From: Triparma columacea | Lineage: Eukaryota > Sar > Bolidophyceae > Parmales > Triparmaceae | Assembly: GCA_030267965.1 (NCBI GenBank) | Contig: BRYA01000061.1 | Span: 4,224 to 68,223 of the forward strand | Direction of reading: 5' to 3' | Length of the DNA: 64,000 bases | In this document: piece by piece, positions 1-9,813 of the stretch | Layout of the letters: the number at the start of each line of letters is the position of its first letter | Numbering within the stretch: position 1 is the first letter of the stretch | Translations under genes and position numbers: made by a program | The notes under the pieces: generated by a model | Seen by the model: the letters and a program-made list of their open reading frames with translations, nothing else | The model's database searches: none | Told to the model about the DNA's origin: nothing

Positions 1-3000
1 GGGGGGGGAGAGATCGCAAAGACGAGTTTGTTGTGTCGCCGCCACAAGCTCTTCCTTCAAACTCGCTCCGCTCCCGCGGGTTACTCACATCAATCGAGAA
101 GGCGAGAGCCTTCGCGGTCTCGATGGGGCACCGATCGGGGCTCTCGACGAATGCCACAAGCTCGTCTTGGAGCTTGCAGGTGTCGGTGGACAGGTCGTGA
201 AGGAGGGTGCCGTCGGACACGAACTCAACCCAGCCGTTCTGCTCTGGAGGGGTGAAAGCATTGAGGGTGGGTGGGGGCGACGTCAAAAGATTGTCCACGT
301 AGGCCTTTGCGACGGGTTTGAAATGCTCCTCGTTGTGAGGGTGTCGTGCGAAGAGGGTCATTTGGAGGAGGAGGGGGCGCTTAAGCCTGGCAGCACAACG
401 CAAGGGGGTCTCCACATCGACATTCTTTGCAAATACTTGTTGGGGATCGGCGTTGATAATGTGCAATATGGTTTCAGGGGTAGAGGAGGGGTTCTCACTG
501 AGGAGGGGAGGGGGGAAGGGGGGGAAGGGGGGGGGGGGGGTTAGTTTGCATGGCAGAATGGTTTGCTTGCTTGCATTACTTACCTCGCAAAGTGAAGGGG
601 GGTGTATAATCTCGCCTCCTCCTTCTTGGATGCCCATGATTGGTCGATGCGAATGAGCAGGGGGACGGCTTGTTGGAGAAGATCATGATTTCTGTTGGCG
701 CACAGGAAGTGGAGGGGCGTGAAGAGGGGGGTGGAGGCTGATTCTTGGTGAAAGAGCACTTCGGTGCGAAGATGTGGTAGGAGATTTTTGAATTCCTCAA
801 CGTTAGAGATGAAGACATCAACTTGAAGTGGATGGGGTATTCGGAGAACTGCTTCTTAAAAAAATCTGGCGAGGGGTCTTGGGATTCTTTAAGGCCCTGC
901 ATGACGGAGAGGGGCTTGCATGCTTGGAAGGCATAACCACGAATCTCAGTGACTTCCGTAGGAAGTCCGACTAAAGATGTCAAGCCCGTGCATCCAGCAA
1001 AGGCAGCCGTACCAATCTCAGTGACTCCTGTAGGAAGACAGTCCAAAGACGTCAAGCCCGTGCATTTTGCAAAGGCCTGATCACCAATCTCCGTGACTCC
1101 CGTAGGAAGACCCTCCAACGACGTCAAGCCCGTGCATTCCCCAAAGACATTTAAACCAAACTTAGTGACTCCCGTAGGAAGCCCCTTCAACGACGTCAAG
1201 CCCGTGCATTCCTTAAAGGCCTCTCCACCGATTTCCGTGACTCCCGTAGGAAGACCCCCCAACGACGTCAAGCCCGTGCATCCATAAAAGGCAGTTTGAC
1301 CAATCTTAGTGATTCCCGTAGGAAGACCCTCCAACGATGTCAAGCTCGTGCATCCACCAAAGACATGTTGACCAATCTCAGTGACTCCCGTAGGAAGACT
1401 CTCCAACGACCTCAAGCCTGTGCATCCATTAAAGGCAGATTGACCAATCTCAGTGACTCCCGTAGGAAGACCCTCCAACGATGTCAAGCCCGTGCATAAA
1501 GCAAAGACAGCCGTACCAATCTCAGTGACTCCCACAGGAAGACCCTCCAACGATGTCAAGCCTATGCATCCAGAAAAGGCCATTTTATCAATCGTAGTGA
1601 CTCCCGTAGGAAGACCCTGCAACGACGTCAAGCCCGTGCAATCACTAAAAGTACGGTGTCCAATTGTGGTGACTCCCATAGGAAGACCGCCCAACGAAGT
1701 CAAGCCCGTGCATTCACCAAAGGCTACTTCACCAATCTCTGTGACTCCCGTAGAACGAAGACCCTCCAACGACGTCAAGCCCGTGCATCCATAAAAGGCA
1801 GTTTCACCAATCGTAGTGACTCCCGTAGGAATACCTTCCAACGAGGTCAAGCCCGTGCAAAACCCAAAGGCACCCTCACCAATCGTAGTGACTCCCGTAG
1901 AACGAAGACCCTCTAACGACGTCAAGCCCGTGCATCCTACAAAGGCATTTTCACCAATCTCAGTGACTCCGTCTGCAACAGTGAAGCCTGTGATACTCGT
2001 ATCCTCGTAGAACGAAGTTTTCCCGTCGTACACGACAATCTTTGCCTGACCAATCTCACTGACTCTTGTAGAACGAAGACGTGACTTAAGACCCTCCAAT
2101 GCCAATTTTCTCGCCTCCGTCATAACGTAGGTACGTTTTGGCTTTGGCTTTTTTTCTTCCACCGTCGTTTCGATTTCTTCTACTACACCCAATGACGACT
2201 GATTACCAATCTCACTGACTCCCGTAGAACGAAGACGTGACACAAGACCCTCCGACGACGTCAAGTCCGTGCATCCAGCAAATGCATCAATCTTAGCGAC
2301 TCCCGTAGGAAGACCCTCTAACGATGTCAAGCCCGTGCATCCATTAAAGGCCTCTCTACCAATCTCCGTGACTCCCATAGGAAGACCCTCCAACGATGTC
2401 AAGCCCGTGCATCCATTAAAGGCCTCTCTATCAATCGTAGTGACTCCCATAGGAAGACCCTCCAACGATGTCAAGCCCGTGCATCCACCAAAGGCATATT
2501 CACCAATCGTAGTGACTCCCGTAGGAAGACCCTCCAACGACGTCAAGCCCGTGCACCCACGAAAGGTGTTTTCACCAATCTCAGTGACTTTCGTAGAACG
2601 AAGACCCTCCAACGACACAATCAAAGTTAACACCATCAAGCCCGTGCATCCCCAAAAGGCAGATTGACCAATCGTAGTGACTCCCGTGGGAAGACCCTCC
2701 AACGATGTCAAGCCCGTGCATCCAACAAAGGCATACTCACCAATCGTAGTGACTCCCGTAGGAAGACCCTCCAACGATGTCAAGCCCGTGCATCCATAAA
2801 AGGCATATTCACCAATCTCAGTGACTCCCGTAGAACGAAGACCCTCCAACGACGTCAAGTTCGTGCATCCAGTAAAGGCACATTGACCAATCTTAGCGAC
2901 TCCCGTAGGAAGACCCTCCAACGACGTCAAGCCCGTGCACCCACGAAAGGCGTTTTCACCAATCTCTATGACCCCCTCTGCAACAGTGAACCCTGTGATA

Positions 3001-4219
3001 CTCGTATCATCCAGGAACGACGTTTTCCCGTCGTACACGACGATCTTCTTCTCCATTACTGACCCTCTGATCTCCGCGTCTTCGCCTGTGGGTAGAAACC
3101 AAGCAAACAGAAAGTAAAGCGTAGGAAGGATATGGTGGGGGGTTAGATATATGTGTTTGTGGGAAAGACGGGAGACTCGGGGACTGAGCGGATAAATCCG
3201 AAAATGAGCGGTAGAACGTACCTGATATGATGCTTGAGGTAGATGATTGATGTGCATTATGTTGACCCTCCGACGACGTCAAGCCCGTGCATCCCATAAA
3301 GGCACCCTCACCAATTTCCGTGACTCCCGTAGGAAGACCCTCCAACGATGTCAAGCCCGTGCATTCACGAAAGGCCTCTTCACCAATCTCTGTGACTCCC
3401 GTAGGAAAACCCTCCAACGACGTCAAGCCCGTGCATCCCATAAAGGCCTTTTTACCAATCTGAGTGACTCCCGTAGGAAGACCCTCCAGCGACGTCAAGC
3501 CCGTGCATCCCATAAAGGCCGTCTCAACAATCTCAGTGACTCCCATTGGAAGGCCCTCCAACGAAGTCAAGCCCGTGCATTCACCAAAGGCAGATTGACC
3601 AATCTCAGTGACTCCCGTAGAACGAAGACCCTCCAACGACGTCAAGCCCGTGCATAAATAAAAGGAATATTTACCAATCGTAGTGACTCCCGTAGGAAGA
3701 CCCTCCAACGAGGTCAAGCCCGTGCATAACCCAAAGGCACCCTCGCAAATCGTAGTGACTCCCGTAGAACGAAGACCCTCCAACGACGTCAAGCCCGTGC
3801 ATCCCCCAAAGGCAGCTACACCAATCTCAGTGACTCCGTCGGCAACAGTGAACCCTGTGATACTCGTATCCCGCGCGAACGAAGTTTTCCCGTCGTACAC
3901 GACGATCTTCTCCTCCATTACTGACCCTTTGGTCTCCGCGTCTTCGCCTGTTGGTGGAAACCAAGGAAACAGAAAGTAAAGCGCAGGAAGGATATGGTGG
4001 GGGGTTAGATATATGTGTTTGTGGGAAAGTCGGGAGACTCGGGGACTGAGCGGATAAATCCAAAAATGAGCGGTTGAACGTACCTGATAATATGATGCTT
4101 GAGGTAGATGATTGATGTCCATTACCTTCCTGTTGTGTTATGTTATGTTGCCCGTTATGTTGCCCATTACCTTCTGAAGCACTAATCACTGCGACCTTCT
4201 TACTACCACAGGCGCCCAT
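1..4219 (-). CDS. BspA-type LRR and ankyrin-repeat protein (3' end beyond window)
   Basis: Four exons on the minus strand: 4219-4084, 3947-3222, 3085-584 and 497-89. After 89 a GTGAGT donor leads out of the window. The protein starts MGACGSKK, a good N-myristoylation signal (Gly2, Ser6) with Cys4 available for palmitoylation, so membrane attachment is likely. Exons 2 and 3 carry dozens of 23-residue LRR_5 repeats (GCTGLTSLEGLPTGVTEIG type), arranged as three modules that each open with KIVVYDGKTSF. Exons 3-4 end in ankyrin-like motifs (TPLHFLCANRN, TPLHFA, ETPLRCAARL). The LRR and ankyrin frames differ inside exon 3 near 820-870, so one base is missing or the gene is broken. The ankyrin frame is supported because it splices in phase to exon 4. 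LRR_5 repeats are usually protein-binding; the ligand is unknown. A kinase domain could follow outside the window. Confidence 0.75.
3086..3221 (-). other. Intron 2 of the BspA-LRR gene (copy of intron 1)
   Basis: Same length, phase and donor (GTACGT) as intron 1, with acceptor CCACAG. Splicing joins a sequence similar to the end of exon 1 (HQSSTSSIIS) to GEDAEIRGSVMEKK, as in the first copy. Confidence 0.8.
3948..4083 (-). other. Intron 1 of the BspA-LRR gene (136 nt, duplicated)
   Basis: The donor GTACGT follows ATCAG and the acceptor is CAACAG before GCGAAG. By eye it differs from intron 2 (3086-3221) at seven of 136 positions, and both introns split the same codon (TCA G|GC). The pair therefore arose by duplication of a whole exon-intron-exon module. 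Confidence 0.8.
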
Positions 4220-4727
4220 TATGGAGGTGATGTATTCAGATGGAGATGGGAAGGCAAGGGATTGAAATCCTCCCTGTGTGCGTCTCTAACAGGTATATTG
4301 GTCAACGCAGAGAAAGTAGGAATTCCTTGAAATCCCTAGGTAGTGTTCGAGGGGGTCCAAGGAAATTTAGAAGTATCTCCAAGTAGTGGGGGGTATGGAG
4401 TACGTAGGGGATACGGTGAAAGATAGGGGTGAGTATGTGGTAGGTATGGGTAAAGTTTGTAGTGTGTAGTTGTGGGTTGTGTACAACAGAAAAAAATTGC
4501 GGTTCATTGCTGGGGTTAGTTAGTTTTGGGGAGGTGGCCCCAGCCAAGGATTAATCTAAAAACGTGTATAACGTAAAAGTTGCAAAAGAACACTTTATTA
4601 ATAATAAAAATGCGCAGCACGGACGGCTAAATCATTTCACAATCCCAAACCCCCCCCCCCTAAATTCTCCTCCCACTTTCTAAAACTCCACCTCTTCCCC
4701 TTTCTCCTCTTCCCCCCTCTTCCCCCC
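4220..4727. other. Intergenic, 508 nt
   Basis: Upstream of the BspA-LRR start and downstream of the prenyltransferase stop. It holds a short C-tract near 4650 and simple GT-rich text at 4380-4480. A short minus-strand ORF at 4302-4547 shows no recognisable domain. I see no supported gene. Confidence 0.5.
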
Positions 4728-5723
4728 TTACCATCCCATAATCCATATCCCTCCTGCAACGACTCCCCCAACAGCCGTGTGCATCTTAGCTGTATCCTCA
4801 TCGAGGTTATCGTACTCCCCTCTCCAAACCCTTCGCAGGTTACCCCAAGCGAGGGGTAGGGTCAACCACGCCATCCTACCAGGTGTGACCGTAACCCCCT
4901 CCCAGAGCCCTCCTCCCCTCCCCCCTTGGCCCCACGCGGCTGCGTCGTCGTTTCCCCGGAACTCTAAGAACCAAAGTCCGAGGTAGCACCCAATGACTAG
5001 CGCAGCGTAGTAAGCCCTCGACGCTGTCTCCCCCATGATTCCCGCGACCGTCGTTACCCCGGCCTTCCTGTCCCCCTCGATGTCCCTTAGGTTGTTCCCG
5101 TGTAGGATGGCGACGGTTAGGAGTGTTAGGGGTAGCAGGTTTACGACAGCAGACACGAGGAGGGACCTTTGATCGGGGTCGGTTGGGAGTAGTAGGTGGC
5201 CGACGTCTAGAGGCTCGGTGGGGGGGGGTAGGACGAGCGACCCGTAGAGGTAGTAGGATACGAGTAGGGGGTTGAAGACTAGGAAGACAGAGAGGTCGCC
5301 GAGACCTATGTACTTCAAACGGAGGGGGGAGGCGGTGTAACCGACGCTGACGATTACACCGGCTAAGTAAACGCAGTCGATCCAGGTTGCGAAATCACCT
5401 CTAACACAAAGCCAGTGGGCAGAAAAACTCAGAGCACCAGTGGCTACAGCCATTCTTATCGCACCACCCTCAGTCACGTGCCCATCTCTAATACCTCTAT
5501 CCCCACCACTTGATGTAAGACTATCGACACCAATGTGATAGTCAGTGTATGTATTAACATAATTACTGCATGCCTGACTAAGGAGGACGGGGAGCCAGGT
5601 TAGGTATGTAAGAAGTTTGGAGTTTGTTGGTGAAGGGTACAGTAGTGAAAGGTGAAGGAGAGGAATTAGAGACGCGGTGAATGACCATGGACGGGAGGCG
5701 TAGAGGATTGAGAGGAGGGACAT
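4728..5723 (-). CDS. menA: UbiA-family prenyltransferase, MenA/UBIAD1-like
   Basis: 331 aa from the first ATG (5723); the open frame extends upstream only through a TTG. The family attaches a prenyl chain to an aromatic ring in a membrane. MenA acts on 1,4-dihydroxy-2-naphthoate in phylloquinone or menaquinone synthesis. The first Asp-rich motif is NYVNTYTDYHIGVDS (Asn54, Asp61, Asp67), and the second is NNLRDIEGDRKAG; both are the Mg-diphosphate binding signatures. The segment GYTASPLRLKYIGLGDL matches the loop typical of MenA and UBIAD1. Several hydrophobic segments give the usual multi-pass topology. In an alga, phylloquinone synthesis in the plastid is the likely role, but I see no clear plastid presequence, so an upstream exon may be missing. 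UBIAD1-like activity is the alternative. Confidence 0.8.
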   Translation of the reverse strand: MSLLSILYASRPWSFTASLIPLLHLSLLYPSPTNSKLLTYLTWLPVLLSQACSNYVNTYTDYHIGVDSLTSSGGDRGIRDGHVTEGGAIRMAVATGALSFSAHWLCVRGDFATWIDCVYLAGVIVSVGYTASPLRLKYIGLGDLSVFLVFNPLLVSYYLYGSLVLPPPTEPLDVGHLLLPTDPDQRSLLVSAVVNLLPLTLLTVAILHGNNLRDIEGDRKAGVTTVAGIMGETASRAYYAALVIGCYLGLWFLEFRGNDDAAAWGQGGRGGGLWEGVTVTPGRMAWLTLPLAWGNLRRVWRGEYDNLDEDTAKMHTAVGGVVAGGIWIMGW

Positions 5724-6243
5724 TATTTTGCTGGCTTTGTCTGATGTCGTCGACTGGATTTGGTTTATAAGAAGGAGATCTGTCAATTATTGATTTAGAT
5801 AGATTGACGGCAACTGATAACACTATAACAACAATATGATACCACTAATTGTGTGGAAAATGGGCCAATTTGGGGAGAAATGGCCCAAGAAATTTGCCCA
5901 ATTAATTCCGGGAACAAAAAGAGGCAGGAAGGTCAAGAAGGGAAGGGTGTGTCCTTTAACATATAATCATCTAGTGTTATGATCCGATTCTTTCTCTCCG
6001 ATTGATTCGATCCTATCTGACTATACTTGGAAAAGAGGTAACGTGTGTGCGCTGCTGCAGGTACCGCGTTGGAAGCTTCATGGTTCACAGGGTGTGTCCT
6101 TTCAAAAACTTTGCGTCGTTCCTTTAGCATGAGGTGGTTAATATGCGACTCACTTAACATGCTTCAACTCTATTTGTTTGCAACATATAGTTATGATAAA
6201 TCAATAATAATATGGTTTACCTCCAGCTCTGACTTTAAATGTT
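5724..6243. other. Intergenic, 520 nt
   Basis: Lies between the prenyltransferase start and the zinc-finger gene stop on the same strand, so it should hold the prenyltransferase promoter and the zinc-finger terminator. A 75-codon minus-strand frame (5933-6160) has no recognisable features. No gene is supported. Confidence 0.5.
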
Positions 6244-7239
6244 TCAACTTACGCCAATGTCGTGAATATTAGAAAGGTGGCTCTTGAGGTGGGATCTCTG
6301 CTTCGCCTTATATTCACACCCATCTTGCGGGCATGGAAACCAAGTTACGCCTATATCGTGAACATTAGCAAGTTGCTTCTTGATGAGGCTTCTCTTCTTC
6401 GTCTTATATTCACACCCTTCTTGCGGGCATGTATGCCATGTTACGCCAATATCGTGAATATTAGCGAGGTGCTTCTTGATGCTGCCTCTCTCCTTCGTCT
6501 TATATTCACACCCTTCTTGTGGGCATGTATGCCACGTTACGCCAATATCGTGAATATTAGCAAGGTGTTGCTTGATGCTTTTTCTCTCCTTCGCCTTATA
6601 TTCACACCCTTCTTGCGGGCATGGAAACCAAATTACGCCAATATCGTGAATATGAGCAAGGTGGGTCTTGAGAATGCCTCTCTGCTTCGCCCTATATTCA
6701 CACCCTTCTTGCGGGCATGCATGCCACGTTACACCAATATCGTGAATATGAGCAAGGTGCATCTTGATGCTGGCTCTCACCTTCGCCTTATATCCACACC
6801 CCTCTTGCGGGCATGTATACCATATTGTGCTATTATCATACCCAGGCTTATATTCATCATCATCATTTTCACCACCATTACCATCACAATCCCAAGATTC
6901 ATCGCCCTCGTCATAGTCATCTCCGCCATTGTCAGTAGTGTATTCCATTCTCGTTTCTCTCTCTTGCTCCTTGCTCCTGCTGTTGGTCTTTCCTCCAGCA
7001 ATAACATCCTCATCACATGGTTGGCAAACAAGCAGATCATGCTGTACAACTAACACGTTACCATCTTCAACCACCTCCCCGTTTCCCGCTTCCTTGATAC
7101 TATCCACTGTCGTTGTACCCTTGTTGTGTCCTTGAAATCCTGGAAGGATAACTGGTTGTGTCGATGTAAATTCTTCCAACTTGAAATCATCTATTGTGGT
7201 GGTGGTATTTGGCGCAAACATGTCCATATCTGACGCCAT
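6244..7239 (-). CDS. Tandem C2H2 zinc-finger protein, six fingers
   Basis: 331 aa from ATG 7239; the frame is open upstream but starts only at TTG. The N-terminal half is acidic and low in complexity, and holds a conserved stretch shared with the next gene (HDLLVCQPCDED). The C-terminal half has six copies of a 33-residue unit: Trp, CPQEGC, a basic stretch, H-L-A-x-I-H, then the linker DIGVTW. This gives C-X4-C-X12-H-X4-H zinc ligands. In finger 5 the first His is Gln (KKQLANVH), so that finger should bind zinc poorly. The protein ends in the linker after finger 6. Sequence-specific DNA binding is the likely role; no target can be named. It is a paralogue of the gene at 7515-9713. Confidence 0.8.
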   Translation of the reverse strand: MASDMDMFAPNTTTTIDDFKLEEFTSTQPVILPGFQGHNKGTTTVDSIKEAGNGEVVEDGNVLVVQHDLLVCQPCDEDVIAGGKTNSRSKEQERETRMEYTTDNGGDDYDEGDESWDCDGNGGENDDDEYKPGYDNSTIWYTCPQEGCGYKAKVRASIKMHLAHIHDIGVTWHACPQEGCEYRAKQRGILKTHLAHIHDIGVIWFPCPQEGCEYKAKERKSIKQHLANIHDIGVTWHTCPQEGCEYKTKERGSIKKHLANIHDIGVTWHTCPQEGCEYKTKKRSLIKKQLANVHDIGVTWFPCPQDGCEYKAKQRSHLKSHLSNIHDIGVS

Positions 7240-7514
7240 ACTCTCACTGGACACCGATATGCTCGGCCCGGCAAGGGTAGTTTTGTTGAATGCTTCCAGT
7301 AACAACAGTAGCAGCAACGATTTTTGGAAGAAGCACTCGCAGACCAGATGACCAGACCCACAAAAACCAATGACCCAATTAACCCAATATATTCTACGTA
7401 ACCCTAAAGTAATTTGAGAATAAGGGACGTCTTTTTAAAGTAAGGGGTGCAAAATTAAGTTTTTGGAAAGAACAAACGTTTCGAACAAGTTTTAATTACA
7501 CAAGTATCTAGGCG

Positions 7515-9713
7515 TTAGGGCAAAATACCATGAATATGAGCAAGGTGCTTCTTGATATTGCCTCTCGCCTTCGCCTTATATTCACACCCTTCTTGCGGGC
7601 ATGTATGCCAAGTTACGCCAATATCGTGAACATTAGCAAGGTGCTGCTTGATAGTGCCTCTCTCCTTCGCCTTATATTCACACCCTTCTTGCGGGCATGG
7701 ATGCCATGTTACGCCAATGTCGTGAATATGAGCAAGGTGCTTCTTGATTCTGAATCTTCCCTTTGTCTTGAATACGCACCCTTCTTGTGGGCATGTATGC
7801 CACGTTACGCCAATGTCGTGAATATCAGCAAGATGTAACTTGAGAGTGGATCTCTGCTTCGTCTTATATCCACACCCCTCTTGCGGGCATGTATGCCATG
7901 TTACACCGATATCGTGAATATTAGCAAGGTGCTTCTTGAGATTGCTTCTCTCCTTCGTCTTATATTCACATCTTTCTTGCGGGCATGTATGCCAGGTTAC
8001 GCCAATATCGTGAATATCTGCAAGGTGTATCTTGAGAGCATCTCTACGCTTCGTCTTAAATTCACACCCCTCTTGCGGGCATGTATGCCATGTTACGCCG
8101 ATGTTGTGAATATTAGCAAGGTGCTTCTTGATATTGCTTCTCCGCTTCGCCTTATATTCACATCCTTCTTGTGGGCATGTATGCCAGGTTAAGCCAACGT
8201 CGTGAATGTTAGCAAGGTGTCTCGTGAGATCGCTTCTGTGCTTCGCCTTAAAATGACACCCATTTTGTGGGCATGAATGCCAGGTTACGCCAATATCGTG
8301 AAAATCAGCAAGGTGCTTCTTGATATGGCTTCTCTTCTTCGCCTTGTATTCACACCCCTCTTGTGGGCATGTATGCCATGTTACGCCAATATTGTGAATA
8401 TCAGCAAGATGGTTCTTGATATTGCCTCTCTTCTTCGTCTTATATTCACATCCTTCTTGCGGGCATGTATGCCATGTTACACCAATGTCGTGAATATTAG
8501 CAAGGTGGAGCTTGATCATGCCTCTCTCCTTCGCCTTATATTCACATCCTTCTTGCGGGCATGGATGCCATGTTACGCCAATATCGTGAGTATTAGCAAG
8601 ATGGGTCTTGATGTCACCTCTCTGCTTCGCCTTATATTCACACCCCTTTTGCGGGCATCTGTGCCAGATTACGCCAATGTTGTGAATACCAGCAAGGTGT
8701 AACTTGATGCTGTTCCTCTCCTTCGCCTTATATTCACACCCTTCTTGCGGGCATGCATGCCAGTTTACACCAATATTGTGAATATTAGCAAGGTGGCTCT
8801 TGATACCATCTCTCTTCTTCGCCTTATATTCACACCCTTCTTGCGGACATGTATGCCATGTTACGCCAATATCATGAATAAGAGTAAGGTGCCTCTTGAT
8901 ATTGCCTCTCTGCTTTGTCTTAAATTCACACCCCTCTTGCGGGCATGTATGCCAGGTTACACCAATATCGTGAATATCAGCAAGGTGCTGCTTAATGCTG
9001 CCTCTATCCTTCGCCTTGTATTCACACCCTTCTTGCGGGCATGTATGCCAAGTTACGCCAATATCGTGAACATTAGCAAGGTGCTTCTTGAGGATATTTC
9101 TCTGCTTCGTCTTATATTCACACCCTTCCTGCGGGCATGGATGCCACGTTACGCCAATATCGTGAATACCAGCTAGGTGTGACTTGATATTGCCTCTCGC
9201 CTTCGCCTTATATTCACACCCTTCTTGCGGGCATGTATGCCAAGTTACGCCAATATCGTGAACATTAGCAAGGTGCGTCTTGAGGATTTTTCTCTCCTTT
9301 GCCTTATATTTGCACCCCCTTTGTTTGCACCAGTAAGGCCTCTCGTCTATCTCTTTCTCATCGTACTCATACAACCTCGCAGCAACCTGTCCATTCACCC
9401 CTATCACTCCAACCCCACTGCTGTTAGTCTTCCTTTCAGCAATAACCTCCTCATCCTCATCACATGGTTGGCAAACAAGCAGATCATGCCGTATCACAGT
9501 ATCGTCTTGTACAGCGATCTCGCTCCCCGATCCTTCGACACTGTCCGCTGTCGACGTACTCTTGTTTCCTCTTTGAAACTCAGCAAGGATACCAAGGTCC
9601 TCCGATGCAACTTCTTCCAACACGAATTCATCAATTGTGGTGGTGATACTAGGCGCAAATAATCTGCTAATATTGGACCTCAGTTCCCAACACGGTACCG
9701 AGACAGACGACAT
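7515..9713 (-). CDS. Tandem C2H2 zinc-finger protein, 19 fingers
   Basis: 732 aa from ATG 9713; an open frame to 9812 would overlap the region of the divergent carrier gene. After about 140 residues with an acidic and Ser-rich character and the shared HDLLVCQPCDED stretch, 19 near-identical 33-residue C-X4-C-X12-H-X4-H fingers run to the C-terminus (HIHGILP). Finger 1 diverges (WCKQRGC). Linkers are almost invariant (HDIGVTWHTCPQEG). Variation is concentrated in the residues just before and between R-x-x-I/L-K and the first His, where classical C2H2 fingers contact bases. Such arrays act as transcription regulators or chromatin targeting factors in other eukaryotes; the role here is inferred. 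It shares a 100-nt divergent promoter with the SLC25 gene. Confidence 0.85.
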   Translation of the reverse strand: MSSVSVPCWELRSNISRLFAPSITTTIDEFVLEEVASEDLGILAEFQRGNKSTSTADSVEGSGSEIAVQDDTVIRHDLLVCQPCDEDEEVIAERKTNSSGVGVIGVNGQVAARLYEYDEKEIDERPYWCKQRGCKYKAKERKILKTHLANVHDIGVTWHTCPQEGCEYKAKARGNIKSHLAGIHDIGVTWHPCPQEGCEYKTKQRNILKKHLANVHDIGVTWHTCPQEGCEYKAKDRGSIKQHLADIHDIGVTWHTCPQEGCEFKTKQRGNIKRHLTLIHDIGVTWHTCPQEGCEYKAKKRDGIKSHLANIHNIGVNWHACPQEGCEYKAKERNSIKLHLAGIHNIGVIWHRCPQKGCEYKAKQRGDIKTHLANTHDIGVTWHPCPQEGCEYKAKERGMIKLHLANIHDIGVTWHTCPQEGCEYKTKKRGNIKNHLADIHNIGVTWHTCPQEGCEYKAKKRSHIKKHLADFHDIGVTWHSCPQNGCHFKAKHRSDLTRHLANIHDVGLTWHTCPQEGCEYKAKRRSNIKKHLANIHNIGVTWHTCPQEGCEFKTKRRDALKIHLADIHDIGVTWHTCPQERCEYKTKERSNLKKHLANIHDIGVTWHTCPQEGCGYKTKQRSTLKLHLADIHDIGVTWHTCPQEGCVFKTKGRFRIKKHLAHIHDIGVTWHPCPQEGCEYKAKERGTIKQHLANVHDIGVTWHTCPQEGCEYKAKARGNIKKHLAHIHGILP

Positions 9714-9813
9714 GAGGGTTATATTGTCTTCGTTGAAAATTGTTATATAGTTGACCCGAATTGGCCCAAATTCAGGACCAAAGCCAAGCCCCTCCCTCCA
9801 TAATTCCGACATA
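9714..9813. promoter_or_regulatory. Divergent intergenic promoter region
   Basis: Only 100 nt separate the start codons of the 19-finger gene (minus) and the SLC25 carrier (plus), so both core promoters and 5' leaders must lie here or overlap the genes. I see no clear TATA box. Confidence 0.4.

Noticed and set aside
1093..3657. Several plus-strand open frames opposite the BspA-LRR repeats (Arg/Gln- and Pro/Val-rich repeats)
   Set aside because: They mirror the 69-nt LRR repeat on the other strand, lack independent domains, and stop at module ends.
5724..5786. Upstream extension of the prenyltransferase to 5786
   Set aside because: It begins with TTG; the first ATG is at 5723 and fits the start of the first hydrophobic segment.
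6240..6256. GTAAGT at the end of the six-finger gene as a splice donor
   Set aside because: The same codons (GTA ACT in sister repeats) make GTAAGT by one change, and no convincing downstream exon exists.
6262..9662. Long plus-strand frames opposite the zinc-finger arrays
   Set aside because: Antisense shadows of the 99-nt finger repeat; only hydrophobic repeats with no recognisable family.
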